Source: Chrysoporthe austroafricana (lineage: Eukaryota > Ascomycota > Sordariomycetes > Diaporthales > Cryphonectriaceae). From it: a DNA stretch of 64,000 nt. Positions 33,635 through 45,225 of the stretch are shown here, piece by piece. The position numbers were made by a program, and so were the translations under genes. The notes under the pieces were generated by a model. It was not told the origin of the DNA, did no database searches, and saw only the letters and a list, made by a program, of their open reading frames with translations. Position 1 is the first letter of the stretch. Every line of letters starts with the position of its first letter. The stretch lies in NCBI GenBank assembly GCA_001051155.2, contig JYIP02000017.1, positions 187,231 to 251,230 on the forward strand, written 5' to 3'.

Positions 33635-36600
33635 TCACCCCTGCCCGCCAAAATATCTCGGCTCATCGAAGACATGGTAACGATGACCTCTCACGCCCTC
33701 GCCCCTAAACAGGGCTGGAAACCTTGCGCCCTCGGGCACCTCAGCCTCGGTCACCCTCTTATCCCGCACCTCTTCATCCAGGGTCTGTACCCTCGCCATC
33801 TCCTCTTCCGAGCGCGGCACGACAAACTTGCCGACCTGTAGCTCAGTATCGGTGATGGTGCTGCGGCTCACACGCGCGTATCCGACGCGGTTGAGGCCCT
33901 TGTATAGTATGTATTCGCACCACCTGTCCCAGTCTGTAGGGTCGATGTCGTGCATCCCCGAGATTTCTGAGACGTAGGTCTTGTAGTTGCCCTCACCAGG
34001 CTTCGTCACAAGGTATGACAGCAGGATCGCAGGTCGGTTCGTCACGGTCCCCATCAGATTGGACAGATACTCTGTCTGCAGCCTCCTATCCTCAGGATCT
34101 TCTTCCTGCCCGGAATGGAACACGAACACGTCAACCAACTGACCGTACGCTTCGATGGTCGCATGGATTGCCGGCGCGAGTTCGCCCACCGGACTAGGCA
34201 AAAGATGATGCGTCGAGTTGACGATGGGAAATTTGGAGAGAAGCGCAGAACCCCATGTGTGCTTGTTCGGGCCGGGGCCGTAGTCGACGTACATGCCAAG
34301 GTCTTCGGCAAGATACTGGGTGGTATCGCGATTTCCCATGATAATGCGCTGGTTGTCACTCTCCAGCAGACCGACAACGTCTAGCTCAAGCTCTTTGATG
34401 AGGTCGCGCATTCGGATTTCGGAGGACCACATGTCATTGTCCAGTGAGAAGTGGATTGTCCAGATACCCGCCGTGATAAGGTTTTCGTTTGGGTGATGAG
34501 GCTTGTAATCGTTGGTAGGGAAGCGCATGAACGCTGCGCCGAGGAAGAGCAGGTTCAGTACACCAAGAGAAGCAAGGTGATAAATCCTGTGCGGCTTGGG
34601 TGCGGATGTCATGACAGGTCGCTTTCCCGCGCGTCGGCTATTCTTGATGTTGTTGATGTCGAGCACGCCAGCACCAATGAGCAGCCACGTGGTCATCATC
34701 ACCCAGTCAGTGTGTTCACGGACAAGGGGACCGCCGGGGACGAAGGCGTACGCGACGACCCAGACGTGGAAGAGCAGCATGATGTTATAAATGAGGAAGC
34801 CTATTCCGAAGGTTGAAGCGGGACTCTTCTTGGCGGCATTGCTGATGATGGGGAAAGAAACCGCCATCAGGAATGTGGCTGTTATGAGCGCGCCGAGGTA
34901 GCCGAACCAGTGGTGGAAGTAGGTCAGGACCGCAGCACCCACACAGCCAATGGCATAGAAAGTATAGGAGCTGACAAGCTGTGGCCGGAAGAGGCCGAGG
35001 AGAATTCCTCCGGTCATGGCAAAGATAGTGTACCAGGCTGACGTGTTCGCAGTCGGACCACGGATAGGATAGCCATCCCACACCCAGAGGATCATGGTAC
35101 TGGTGTCGGAGAGGAGGGAATGCAGACCAAACATCAAACCGCCGATGCTGCATGCTGATAATAGCACCGAGCCGTCCTTCAGCGCATCGGCACCGCCACT
35201 ATTAAGGACTCCGCGACGTGTGAACCTCAAAGCAGCGGGGACGGCCAAGACAAGACCCGTCAGATTCCAACCTCCATTTGCGGCATGCATGACCGGCCAG
35301 ATGGGGTTGTTGGTCCACCACATGAACTTGACGACGGTCGACATGAGCAGGCCCACGAGAAATGCAAGGATTCTGGACTCGAGTCGCCCTTCGTGAACAG
35401 ACTCAGAGTAGAAGGTGGCTGACCAGCCCAGACATTGCATAGTGACGGCGAAAGTGACAGTGCCGAGACGGGCGACAGGATCGGTAACGAGATAAGCGAG
35501 CAAGCCGGAAAGAGACAGCAGGTGTACTGTCCGCAAATTCCGCACGATCAGCGTCCTCAGCGGCGGGATGCCTAGGAGGAAGGGCGAGATGGTGCCCATA
35601 ATGGCAGCCTCGAAGCCTGATATACCCATATACCATAATGGGAAGACTAGAGCAGTATTAGGTCAGCGCTTTTGATTTTTGCCGCCATTTGGAACGTGGA
35701 GAAAGTCACTTACACCAGACCAACACTCCCAGGCTAGTGAGGATGGACCAAAAGACAAACTGCGGGTTGTCAGTGGGGAATCTGAGTGGACCTCGGGGAC
35801 TGGAATGCGCAACCTACGCCATGGTAGATATCAGCCACAATATCGATGGCCTCGTTCGTGCCGAACTGTGTCCCGAAGACGCCTGCTGTTGCTTTCTCTT
35901 TCCTGCCAAGCAGTCAGACTGGCATGCCGCCGGAAGGGTATATTGATCACTGAGCTTACTCTTTCTCAAGCTCAGCGGAGGAGACGGACGAGAAGTTGGC
36001 ACTAGATGGCGAGACACATTTAGAACCAAGATCATCAGGTAGTTCGTCTGTTTTTATTGTTTGTTTTGTCGGTACACATGTGCCCAGATGTGTGTACATA
36101 CAAACAAGACAAGGGGTTTTCTCTGCTCCATGGAAGGTCTACTTCGGAAGCCAATTGACATACCCCTTGCTGATACCCTTTACATCCCTTATGATCACCT
36201 CGAATGAATTGAAATCAAGAGCCGTGACAGCGTCAAACGCGACATCGAGGAGGACGAGGGACCACTCGAAAAAGGCGTAGGTGGTGTAAGCTAGGGATGA
36301 CTCCTGTCAGCACTCATCGCGCTACCTCTTGCCCCCCACCCAAAGGGCAGAGAATTCTCTCTCTCTCCAGAAACTCTCTCCCTTGCTTCCTGGGCTACTC
36401 ACCTCCGGGGACCCGGTGGACCTTGTGTTGTATGAAGAAGTAGATCAGGGGGATGATGCTACCGTAGAAGGCCCCAGACACGTATTTCCTGTACCTGATG
36501 GCCTGCGGGTTGGGCGGGCTCAGGGCGATGCAGCCAAAAGTCCACGGGATAGTGGCGAGCAGGTAGGAAATCATGAAGATATCGTGCCAGTCGTGGTCAT

Positions 36601-37067
36601 CGGTCGAGGTGATATATGTCCATCCCCCGCATGTGAGCGTCCGGAACAGGCCCCAGAACGCGACAAACCCGGGCAGCCTGTTGCCAGGCTTGCGCGACAA
36701 GAGATACCAAAAAGCGACGAGGGCGAACCTGGGGCCCGATGTTATGGCGATGAAGAGCTGAAAGAAGGACCGCTCGGGGTATCGATCGCCTATCGTCGCG
36801 GAGACGGAGGGAAACCATTCTTGTGGGTAGCCGAACCATTCGTTCTGGACGATCTTGTGGTAGTGGAGGGAGACACCGACGACGAGGGCGCTGAAGAAGG
36901 CGGCTAGAGATCACGGGCTGCCAGTCAGATCAAGGCGCGCGATTGAGAGCGGAGGGGTTCATGTGAGACATACTGTAGGCGACAATGGTGTGTAGCCAGC
37001 TGACCCAGACGCCGTTGAAGCTCAGCAACACGCCGCCGTCCTTGTCCTTGTACTTTGGCGCGGCCAT
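33635..37067 (-). CDS. cwh43: Cwh43-like GPI-anchor lipid remodelling protein
   Basis: Seven exons fit with matching phases: 37067-36974, 36903-36403, 36290-36164, 36001-35960, 35902-35818, 35759-35714 and 35646-33635, giving 968 residues. The N-terminal third is a Frag1/DRAM/Sfk1-type six-helix membrane domain (WVSWLHTIVAY, FFQLFIAITSGPRF, TYITSTDDHDWHD). A long multi-helix region follows (MGISGFEAAIMGTISPFLLG onward). The C-terminal part resembles the endonuclease/exonuclease/phosphatase fold (LDVVGLLESDN, NKHTWGSALLSKFPI, VFHSGQEED). In yeast, Cwh43 exchanges the lipid of GPI anchors for ceramide in the secretory pathway; the fused form is usual in fungi. Exons 4 and 6 are only 42 and 46 nt. 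No damage is seen. Divergent from utp6 across 1.03 kb. Confidence 0.92.
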
Positions 37068-38099
37068 CGTGATGGTTTGGACTATGGCCGCGACATCCAA
37101 CGGGGAGCGCGCGTGCGTGTGTGCGTGTGGGAAAGAGTGGCAGAGACAGACGAGCTGCTCCTGGGTCTTGTGGAGGTGAGGTCGAGGTCGAGGTCGAGGT
37201 CGAAGAGAGTGAGAAGGGCGCAGGATCAGGTGGGATGAGGGAAAAGAGAAAGCAAGGGAAGATGTCAGCTCCAGGATCGGCCTGGCTGGGCTGGATCTGC
37301 TGAGCTTCTCCGTAGCTGCCGAGCAGGAACCGCCCGGCGGAGGAGACCGTTCCTGCAGAGGTCATGGGAGAGCTACTAGGTACAGCACCACAGTACCATG
37401 TACAGTAGCGTTTCGCGACGCTCCATACCGCGGTACATAGCAGTACAGTACGTAAGTACTATAAACAATACGTACCATAGCAGCAGCCGCCTGCGACCCA
37501 GTACTGTACCGTCCAGTCTTGGCAGCCGGGCAGAGCATTACTAGTAAAGCCCGTCCCTCAGCAGGGGTCAGCGAGGGTATGACGTCCTGAGGGTGGGTTC
37601 TCAGGCGTTATATACATGTATCCGAATCTCATCATCTTAACCTTACTACACCTAAATGACAGGACCATCACAGGCTCACCTGGCGTCACAGGACTGGTCA
37701 GGGCTCTCTTGTAAGGCGTGCAGGTACTGTCATGTCCTCTTTTTATATCGCACGCCAGCTGTCAGGCGAGGGCATGGGCTTCTTCCCCCGCCCCCAGCCC
37801 ACCTGAAAATAAAAGGGAAAACTTAATGTAACGGTATCTCCCGCAGATACCGGCGATATACAGAGAGTACTGGGGTGCTGGGGCGCCTGGGTACCGTGCG
37901 CACAGACAGGGGCCCCCCAGCCTCTTTGGCGCGAGCCCCCGCTAAAAAGTCCAAGAGATCGACCCAGCTTTTTTTGACCTCTGACATTTCGATTCTTTTG
38001 ACTCGACTCGCCCCGCCCGACAGACCTCGCGACAGCCTCAGATCGCTTCTCACGAGGAGCACTACCACCCCTTCTCTTGCAATTTGTCAGCCCTCCGCC
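37068..38099. promoter_or_regulatory. divergent promoter region of cwh43 and utp6
   Basis: 1,032 bases between two start codons facing away from each other. Contains a GAGGTC-type hexamer repeat (about 37178-37204) and a stretch at 37377-37515 with about ten GTAC tetramers. No gene seen. Confidence 0.6.
37178..37204. repeat. (GAGGTC)n-like microsatellite
   Basis: Four or so tandem hexamers about 110 bases upstream of the cwh43 start codon, probably in its 5' untranslated region. Confidence 0.8.
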
Positions 38100-39414
38100 A
38101 TGGCTAACGTCGCAGAGAAGGCCCGCTTCCACCTCGAGCGCGCGGTCCCTCAGCTGCGCGAGTTCGAAGAGAAGGAGATCTTCTCAAAGGTAGGCCGCGA
38201 CATGCATGCACTCTCCCTCGGTGCCCCCTCCGTTATGCTGTGGCTGACATCTCCTCCCCTACCTATAGGAAGAAATCCGCACCATAGTCTCCAAACGTAC
38301 AGCCCACGAGCACCTCGTCCTCGGCCCCCGCTGTACCCCCTCCCACTTCCAGTCCTACGTCGCCTGGGAGCTCTCTCTCGACCGCCTCCGGCAGAAACGC
38401 TGCACCCGCAAGAAGATCAAGCACTCCACCTCCCACGCCTCTAACGCCCGCGTCTTCAACATCTACGAGCGCGGCGTCTTCCGCCACCCGGGCTCCCTCG
38501 CCCTCTGGAAAGAATATCTCGACTACGCTGCCCGAGCGAAAGCCACGAAGCGATGGAGGAAGATCGTCACGCGCGCCCTGAGGCTGCACCCTACGGATGT
38601 TAGCCTGTGGGTCCTGGCGGGACGGAGGGCCGCCGCGGATGGGGACGTCGACGGCGCGAGGGGGCTCTTCATGAGGGGCTGCCGGTTCTGTAACGCGGAT
38701 GAGGAGCTGTGGGTGGAGTATGCGAGGATGGAGATGGAGTGGCTGGGCAGGATGGACAAGAAGAGTAAGGGATCCGGTAAGAAGGGACATGAAGGCTCGA
38801 TGGCCACGCATGCGGTCCAGGAGGGCGACATATTGATGTTTGATGAGGACGACGACGAGGATGAGTTTGGTGACGGTGGGGACGGGGATGTCATCCTCCC
38901 GCAACCGCTGTCGGGTGAACAGAACAAGAAGGCGAAGGAGGCAGTGGAGGTCTTCGAGGAAGAGGCGATCAAGAAGCTCGAGAAGAGCCCCGCGCTCGAG
39001 GGCGCCATACCAAAAGCCATATTCGATGTCGCCAGGAAGCAATCATTTTGGAGCGCAGAGGCGGGCGAGGCCTTCTTCGACATGTTTGCCGGATTCACGA
39101 CCGTCTCGGCACAGCCCGCCATCATCGAGCATGTCCTAGACGCGATGAGGGAGGATTGTCCCACGCACTCTGCGACGTGCAGTTGTCTGATCCGGCAGCC
39201 GCTTGTTGGGGTTGACGTGGCGACGGCCGAGTTCCCGAAGGCGCTGCGCGAGGTATTGGCGAGGATCAAGACACAGATGGAGGCAACCGAGGACAAGGCC
39301 AGACTGGCTACGAAGGTGTCGGCATGGATTGACCCCGTCCTCGCAAGAGAGGATCTGGAAGACGGCCTGCGGACTGTGCTGGAGCACACGAAGCGGAAGC
39401 TCGAGAACCCGTGA
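38100..39414 (+). CDS. utp6: U3 snoRNA-associated protein 6 (SSU processome)
   Basis: Exon 1 (38100-38189) and exon 2 (38269-39414) join across a 79-nt GTAGGC...CTATAG intron to give 411 residues, near the 440 of yeast Utp6. The start matches the family: MANVAEKARFHLERAVPQL, EFEEKEIFSKEEI and VSKRTAHEH. Half-TPR (HAT) repeats follow, with YERGVFRHPGSLALWKEYL, RALRLHPTDVSLW and ARGLFMRGCRFCNADEELW. An acidic low-complexity linker (FDEDDDEDEFGDGGDGD) precedes a helical C-terminus. Utp6 is part of the UTP-B complex in the nucleolus and is needed for early 18S rRNA processing. The 3' end lies 58 bases from the convergent EVE-domain gene, so their transcripts probably overlap. Confidence 0.93.
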
Positions 39415-39472
39415 GGCGGCTCAGCCAGTGTCTCACTATCTACACCTCGCAGAGCAGGGCACATACATGTCT

Positions 39473-40625
39473 TTACCCGGTAGCCCTGCCCTTCTCCTCT
39501 GCCAACGCCACGAGAAACTTCCACTCCTCTTCGCTCACCCGGCTCACGCTCAGCCGCGACTGCTTCAGCATCTGCATATTCTCCAGCGGCCCGCCCGCCT
39601 TCCCCAGCTCGCGCATCTCCTTCAGCTTGATGGGCTCGGGGAACTTAGTGCGGAACTCGACGTGCACGACGCTCCACCTCGGGTCCGAGGGCGAGGACTT
39701 GGGGTCGTAGTAGGGGGCCTCAGGGTCGTGGGCGGATACTGGGGATGTGATCAGCAGGCACATGGCAGGGGAGAGGAACCGAGATAAGGAACATGTGGTC
39801 TGCAGAGACCGCGGGATAACGTACCGTCGGGCGAATGCTCCTGCACAATCTCCATAGTCCCAACGATGCCCGGCTCCTTGCAGTTGGAATGCGAGAAGAA
39901 CGCGAGGTCGCCCTTCTTCATCGCCCTCAGGTTGTTGCGTGCTGTGAAACTGTCAGCCAACGCCGGCCCTTCAGAACCTCGCCCATCAAGACGTCCGGAT
40001 GGACCTACCCACGTAGTTCCTGATACCTGTACCCATAGCACGTCAGTATTGCCCCGCATCATCGCATGCACGTGTTTTGGCCGAGTAGGAGCGCGAACGA
40101 GCAGACGAGTTCGCGTCGCTAGTGAGTGAATGCGAAGGGGAAGAAGGAGAGAGAAGGCGCACCATCCCAAGGCTCGGGCTCCGTCCTGGCCGCCAGGTCG
40201 TCAATCGAGAACGAGATATCCTTGCCCCTCTCGTACCGCGTCTCAGGCTCCGCCTTCATGAGCCAGTACTGCCGGCCACCTGCTTCCGGCGCGTCCTTGG
40301 CCCCCGCCGCCGCCTCCGCAGTCCCCGCCTTGGCCGGTGTATCCCGGGGTGCCTCGTCGCCGACGCCGTTGGTGTCGGCCTTCGTCTGCCGCGCGGCGGG
40401 CTTCTTGGCCGTCTTGCGGGCGCTTGCTCCCTCCTCCTCCTCCGCGGCCGCTGCCGACCTGCCCGGTGCCTTTGCCTTCGCCTTCGCCTTTGCCTTTGTC
40501 CTCGGCATAGAAGGCGGCACAGCCCCCACGCCCTCCTTGGCCGCCTCCGTCCTCTGGCGCGTCGAGCGCCGCCGCGGCGGCGCGTCTCCTGCCCCGTCGG
40601 CCTGGGCCGCCTTCCGCTTTGGCAT
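39473..40625 (-). CDS. EVE-domain (thymocyte nuclear protein 1-like) protein
   Basis: Four exons: 40625-40163, 40026-40009, 39941-39825 and 39738-39473, giving 287 residues. The second exon is only 18 nt (encoding IRNYV with its split codons) and is needed to keep the frame. Residues 1-130 are basic and low-complexity, with a Lys-Ala run ([13 protein letters not shown]) and a nuclear-localisation-like MPKRK start. The rest is an EVE domain: [67 protein letters not shown] and [20 protein letters not shown] domains resemble YTH and PUA folds and bind modified bases in DNA or RNA. A nuclear role is likely but unproven. The gene is intact. Confidence 0.9.
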
Positions 40626-41951
40626 CCTGGTCAGACCGGCTTTGTCCCGGCGATCAGTCGCGACAAGAATCGGGTGCAAACTCGAGCTTGAGCCTGATGT
40701 GCGGGTCTGGGACGTGAAGTATGGGCCTAGGCGCGATGTGCACGCGAGGCGCTGTGACCGGGGGAGGCCTGGACCATGCGCGCCGGGCAGGGGAAGACGA
40801 TGCAGGGTTGGCAAAGTTTGGCCGGAGACAGCACGCGGGATTGAGTGCGGCATACGAGAGAGGATTGCGTCAGAGGCCGCTAAATGCTCGAGAATAAGTT
40901 CAAAACGCGGCCGTATTCTCACAGAGGTCGCGGCAGGCCTTGTTTGCAAGCACGCACAGCGCCACGTGCTTGTCTCGTACCTGGGAGATAGAGTGAGTAC
41001 TGCACGTAGTGCGGCCCTCTCCTCCCCCCACTAGCGTAGCCTATTCTTTTGATCCGTTGTCCAGGCCCCTTAACAGCGTTGGAAGATGCACTACCCAGTA
41101 TGCCCAGTATTATGCTGCTTCTTGTCCGTGGGGTTTCCCCTCGTCCATCCTTTGTCTTTACTACATATCCTCTCTCCTCACCCCATTGCCTTGCACATTT
41201 CCAGTGGTACACCGGGTCTTCCATTAAGTCTACACAATGCATGACGAATCTAGTGCAGTCTGCCCTGCTGCCGCGAGACGCTGAGGAAGCACGTAGGCGG
41301 CTGAGAAGCAATCAGTGATCACGGCTGCTGCTAAGACTGCCCAAGCAAGCCTGGTGGATAGCCCCCCTGCGCCTGGTCTGGCAGGTTGGCATTATTAGCT
41401 ATCCCCTCGAGATGCCATGGCTGTGGTATGGAGTCTCAACCTGCACTGCGGGGGCGGAGGGGGGAGGGGTGACAGCGCGAACGCAAACAACAGAATCGAA
41501 ATTACTAATCCGCAGAGCAGAGTCTGGTTCCCACAAGCGGGAACCCGCGCGACATCCGGCGCCGACCTGCAGGCGAGGCGGCATCTCCCCATCGCGCGAT
41601 GTCCCTGCATATCACGCAACGCTCGAGGCCGGCGCCGCACCCTCCACCTCCATCGCCCTTCCGATCATTGGCACGCATGTTGGGTCCCGCCTCCGCTTCG
41701 GGCATCTGCGAGACCGTCGCCATGGCCGATCTTGCCCGGCGACAAGCCGCGACATCGTGGGGTCGATAAGCCAGCTTAATAATGTGATCGAGGGGCCGGA
41801 TGATGGAAGCCCTCGTTCCTCGCCTATAAGAACAAGCAAGGTCCTCGGAGATGGCGTCCCGTGTAATACAGACTTGCCACCACCCACCGTCCCCCAGACC
41901 TCTCTCTTTCCTCAGTACATTTTCTGCCACCCTCCTCACGCGTGCCCCAGG
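40626..41951. promoter_or_regulatory. divergent promoter region, no gene seen
   Basis: 1.3 kb between the EVE-domain gene (minus) and the DUF1993 gene (plus). Open frames run in from both sides without support. The 90 bases before 41952 are C/T-rich, like a fungal leader. Confidence 0.55.
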
Positions 41952-42541
41952 ATGTCTGTCTACGACACCGTCGCCCCGCTCTTCATCAGCGGCCTGCAGA
42001 CGTACGACCACGTCCTTGCACAGGCTGAGGCGTATGCGAAGGAGAAGGGCCTCGACGTCGATGCCACCTTCTTCGAAGCCCGCCTCGTTGACGATATGTT
42101 GCCTCTGAAGTTCCAGGTCCAGAACACAACCCGCCTGGCCCAGATCAATATCGGACGCCTCATCGGTGAGGACGTCACACCGTTCGAGCCCGACGAGAAG
42201 ACTGTAGCAGACCTGCGGAAGAGGGTCCAGAAGACGTTGGAATTTCTCAAGAGTGTCGATGCTACGAAGGCAGCCGGCAAGGAGGAGACCCTTGTCGACC
42301 TGTAAGTCGCCGCCCCCCCTTCTCCCGAAGACGACGACCCTCGAGAGGTGTTCGTGTTCTGAATCTCGAGGTTTGTAGACCTGCTCTGGGCAAGACGCAC
42401 AAGACTCCCGCCAAGGTCGCGGTCTTGCACCATGGCCTTCCCAACTTTTTCTTCCACCTGAACACTGGATACGCCATCCTCAGGGCCAAGGGCGTGCCGA
42501 TCGGGAAGAAAGACTATCTCACCCCATTCCTGCCATTCTAG
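41952..42541 (+). CDS. DUF1993 family protein
   Basis: Exons 41952-42301 and 42379-42541 join across a 77-nt GTAAGT...GTAG intron to give 170 residues, the usual size. The start MSVYDTVAPLFISGLQTYDHVL, the ARLVDDMLPLKFQVQ block, IGEDVTPFEPDE, and the second-exon PNFFFHLNTGYAILRAKGVP ending match the DUF1993 family. This is a DinB-like four-helix bundle found in fungi and bacteria, with no assigned reaction; cytosolic by lack of a signal. Although the frame is open upstream of 41952, the ATG there matches the family start. Intact. Confidence 0.9.
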
Positions 42542-44007
42542 GTCGGAAAGCCGTTCCTGTACTTGTTTGGCGTAATAGCAAGAGCCGGAATGGCGGGAGG
42601 CGTTGAAGAATCCAATGCACTGCAGCTCATATACCAATCTCAAGAAATCATCCACTGCCCACTGAGCAGCATGTCTTTCGGGTGAACAACACCTCGAAGT
42701 GGGCCCGAGGCCTCTGCTACCCTTCCACGTGACTCGGGCGAGTGTATCTCGGTGCTCGGAGACAACTCCGCGATCCTAATCGTTCGGCCGGCATGGCATG
42801 GGCCAAGCGCCTGGTGGAGCTACCTCGACGGCAAGGTGCCCCCTCCTGAGGGGCCGACAGGAGTGCTTCAGGATGTGAGACTCAACAATTCTGGGCTTCG
42901 GGACGTCATCTGGCCGCTCGAGAAGACAGTTTGACCTCACATCTGCCGTTAGCATCTGAGACTATGCCGAACCCCTCGAATGTTTGCACCGCACAAAGTC
43001 GATGGAGTCTCGGAATAAAGTCAGCTCTCCTGCTCATTACAGGGTAATGGTGAAATTCAGACACGCTCAGCGGATACATTCCTTGTCAACGGCTACAGCT
43101 TGCACGCGGGTCAATGACTCGTCATATGCACATATCAATCAAGAGCAATGCAGGCACAGGTCCGGAGAGCCTGATAGGTAAATATCTTACCAGTCTCGAC
43201 TTCGGACGAACCTACGCCAGAAGGCTGCCGACCTCGTTGGCGCCCGCATTCACAAGGCTCCTACCCTCGTCGATGCCGCACGCATCATATAAACAGATGA
43301 GCACGAGCGCCGGAAAATCCAAAAGATCGCCCTGCCAAGAGAAGTGGTCGTGTCACCAAAACCTCGCTAATCGGCACGCCGCGCTGCTGTGCGGATGTAA
43401 TGCTACCTAGCGACGAGTCAGTCGCCACGTTTGAGCAACCTCGCTTCCGTGACCTCCTGCCCCTGACGCATAAAAAAAATATCGCTACGATATCTATGTT
43501 CAGCCACACCCGCGTCATTGGTCCTAGGGGCTAGGAATCCATGTCTCACGGAGGTCTTGTCGAGTTTGGCGCAATGCGACGAACTTTACATAGCCCCGAA
43601 TCCACTGCCCAGCCTTGACTTTATCACCATCTTCATGTCTCACCGTTGAAGTCTGTCCGAGGTCGTCACGCCAAGACTCTTTTGTCTTTCTGCTTATACA
43701 ATGTCTAACTCAATCTGAGTTACAATCACAACGCACGTCCAGGTCTCGACCTCGGATAGACTTTTCACGCGCCCTCATCCTCCCTCACGGGGAGGATCGC
43801 TACCCCAGGAAAGATATTCCATTCACTCGCCATCCACGATTGAGTTAGCAGAGAACGTCGGTCAGGCAAAGAACGAGGGGCGGCCGTCGTGAGAGGCTCT
43901 GCAATACTTATTAAACCGGGCAGACGCAACACAGCCACTCATTTACACAAGTCCCCACGACAACCACGATCCTTCGAAACGGAATTTTGCATACAGCAAA
44001 CAGCAAT
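42542..44007. other. intergenic, no gene seen
   Basis: 1.5 kb between the DUF1993 and GPCR genes, both plus. A frame at 42752-42934 reads somewhat protein-like (RPAWHGPSAWWSYLDGKV) but has no start context, splice partners or family I know; it may be a decayed fragment. The end nearest 44008 should hold the GPCR promoter. Confidence 0.45.
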
Positions 44008-45225
44008 ATGTTCGACCTGTATCAAGACTGGGTTGCAATCCCGACTCTTGTGTGCAGCACGCTGTCGGCGATTGCTACGGGGACGGTTATCATGTTATGG
44101 ATCCTGTCACGAAATGACGATAAATGGTCCTTCAGATACATGTTGATCATGAATCTGACGGTTGCTGGTAAGGTTCCATCTAATATCCGTGGGGCCAGAC
44201 TCCTATCCTCTTACCAAGGCACTGGGATATTGAGGTCTCTTGCTAACAATGAAATGATGCCTGTAGAGTTCATTAACTCGTGGAACAACACCATCTCAGG
44301 ATTTCAAGTTGTCTCATCGCAGCAACCACTCCCGCGAGGATTCTCATGTGACCTGAACGGATGGGTCGGCCAGGTTTCGGTCCAAGCTGCCGACTTCTCC
44401 GTCCTTGCAATCGCTATTGTCACAATCATGACTATCAGGTTCAACAGTCTGGCCATGAACAGCACTGTCGAGCAGCAGTTCCTGGCGTGTGGCCTTGTCT
44501 GGGTGATCCCCTGCACCACCGCGACTATTGCACTGGCCACAGGTCACATGGAGCCCGTCACAGGCAATTGGTGCTGGATCGCACGCGAGCCGCTCTATCT
44601 CCGCTACGTGCTGGGCCACGCGTGGCGCTTCACCATCTTCCTGGTGGTCATCAACATCTACATATGCGTCTTCCTAAGCGTACGACGTCGTCTCTCCCAG
44701 CGCGATAGATCGCCAGCCCTCAACCGCGAGTACTCGTTCAAAATGTACACCAGCTCCGCTTCCGACATCAACGCCACGATGATGAACAACGAGCTCATCC
44801 GCGGGAAGCACACGATGCCGAACACGGTGCGGGAGTCGACCACGCGCCACCACTCGCAGCGGAACAGGGAGACGGGGATCGAGGCCGCGCAGGACGCCAA
44901 GCAGGCAGCCCACGCGAGGCTAGGGGTGAACACGCGGGTCAAGATCACGGCGAGCAGCAGCCTGGACCACGACACGAAGCACTGGCTGCTGCTGTCGCTC
45001 TTCCCGCTCGCGTACATCATCGTCTGGATTCCCGGGCTCGCGAACCGCTTCGCGGAGCTGGCGGGCACGCAGTCGTTCGCCCTGGACGCGCTGCAGGCGA
45101 CGACACAGCTGACGGGCTTGGTGAATGCGCTCATATATGGGTTCCGAGAGCACTCCGAGGCACATCGGAGGCGAGGCCAGGCGCGGAGAAGGATGCAGCA
45201 CACGGGGCTCGACTTGAATGCGTAA
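44008..45225 (+). CDS. cAMP-receptor-like / Git3-type G protein-coupled receptor
   Basis: Exons 44008-44167 and 44267-45225 flank a 99-nt GTAAGG...TGTAG intron, giving 372 residues. Seven hydrophobic helices can be followed: TLVCSTLSAIATGTVIMLWI, YMLIMNLTVAEFINSWNN, the FSVLAIAIVTIMTI region, LACGLVWVIPCTTATIALA, the long one after LRYVLGHAWR (FTIFLVVINIYICVFL), LLLSLFPLAYIIVWIPGLA, and the ATTQLTGLVNALIYGF end. A long polar third cytoplasmic loop (about residues 205-305) and a short basic tail are typical of this fungal class. Such receptors sit in the plasma membrane and signal through heterotrimeric G proteins in nutrient or surface sensing; the ligand is unknown. A TTG-initiated upstream extension has no support. 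Confidence 0.88.
   Translation: MFDLYQDWVAIPTLVCSTLSAIATGTVIMLWILSRNDDKWSFRYMLIMNLTVAGKVPSNIRGARLLSSYQGTGILRSLANNEMMPVEFINSWNNTISGFQVVSSQQPLPRGFSCDLNGWVGQVSVQAADFSVLAIAIVTIMTIRFNSLAMNSTVEQQFLACGLVWVIPCTTATIALATGHMEPVTGNWCWIAREPLYLRYVLGHAWRFTIFLVVINIYICVFLSVRRRLSQRDRSPALNREYSFKMYTSSASDINATMMNNELIRGKHTMPNTVRESTTRHHSQRNRETGIEAAQDAKQAAHARLGVNTRVKITASSSLDHDTKHWLLLSLFPLAYIIVWIPGLANRFAELAGTQSFALDALQATTQLTGLVNALIYGFREHSEAHRRRGQARRRMQHTGLDLNA

Noticed and set aside
38263..39524. long minus-strand frames over utp6
   Set aside because: Shadows of the GC-rich utp6 coding strand; the plus strand carries the HAT repeats.
40126..41034. 302-codon plus-strand frame
   Set aside because: Antisense to the low-complexity part of the EVE gene; Ala/Ser-rich text without a family.
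42752..42934. 60-codon plus-strand frame with protein-like text
   Set aside because: Too short, no clear start or splice partners and no family; could be a decayed fragment, but cannot be supported.
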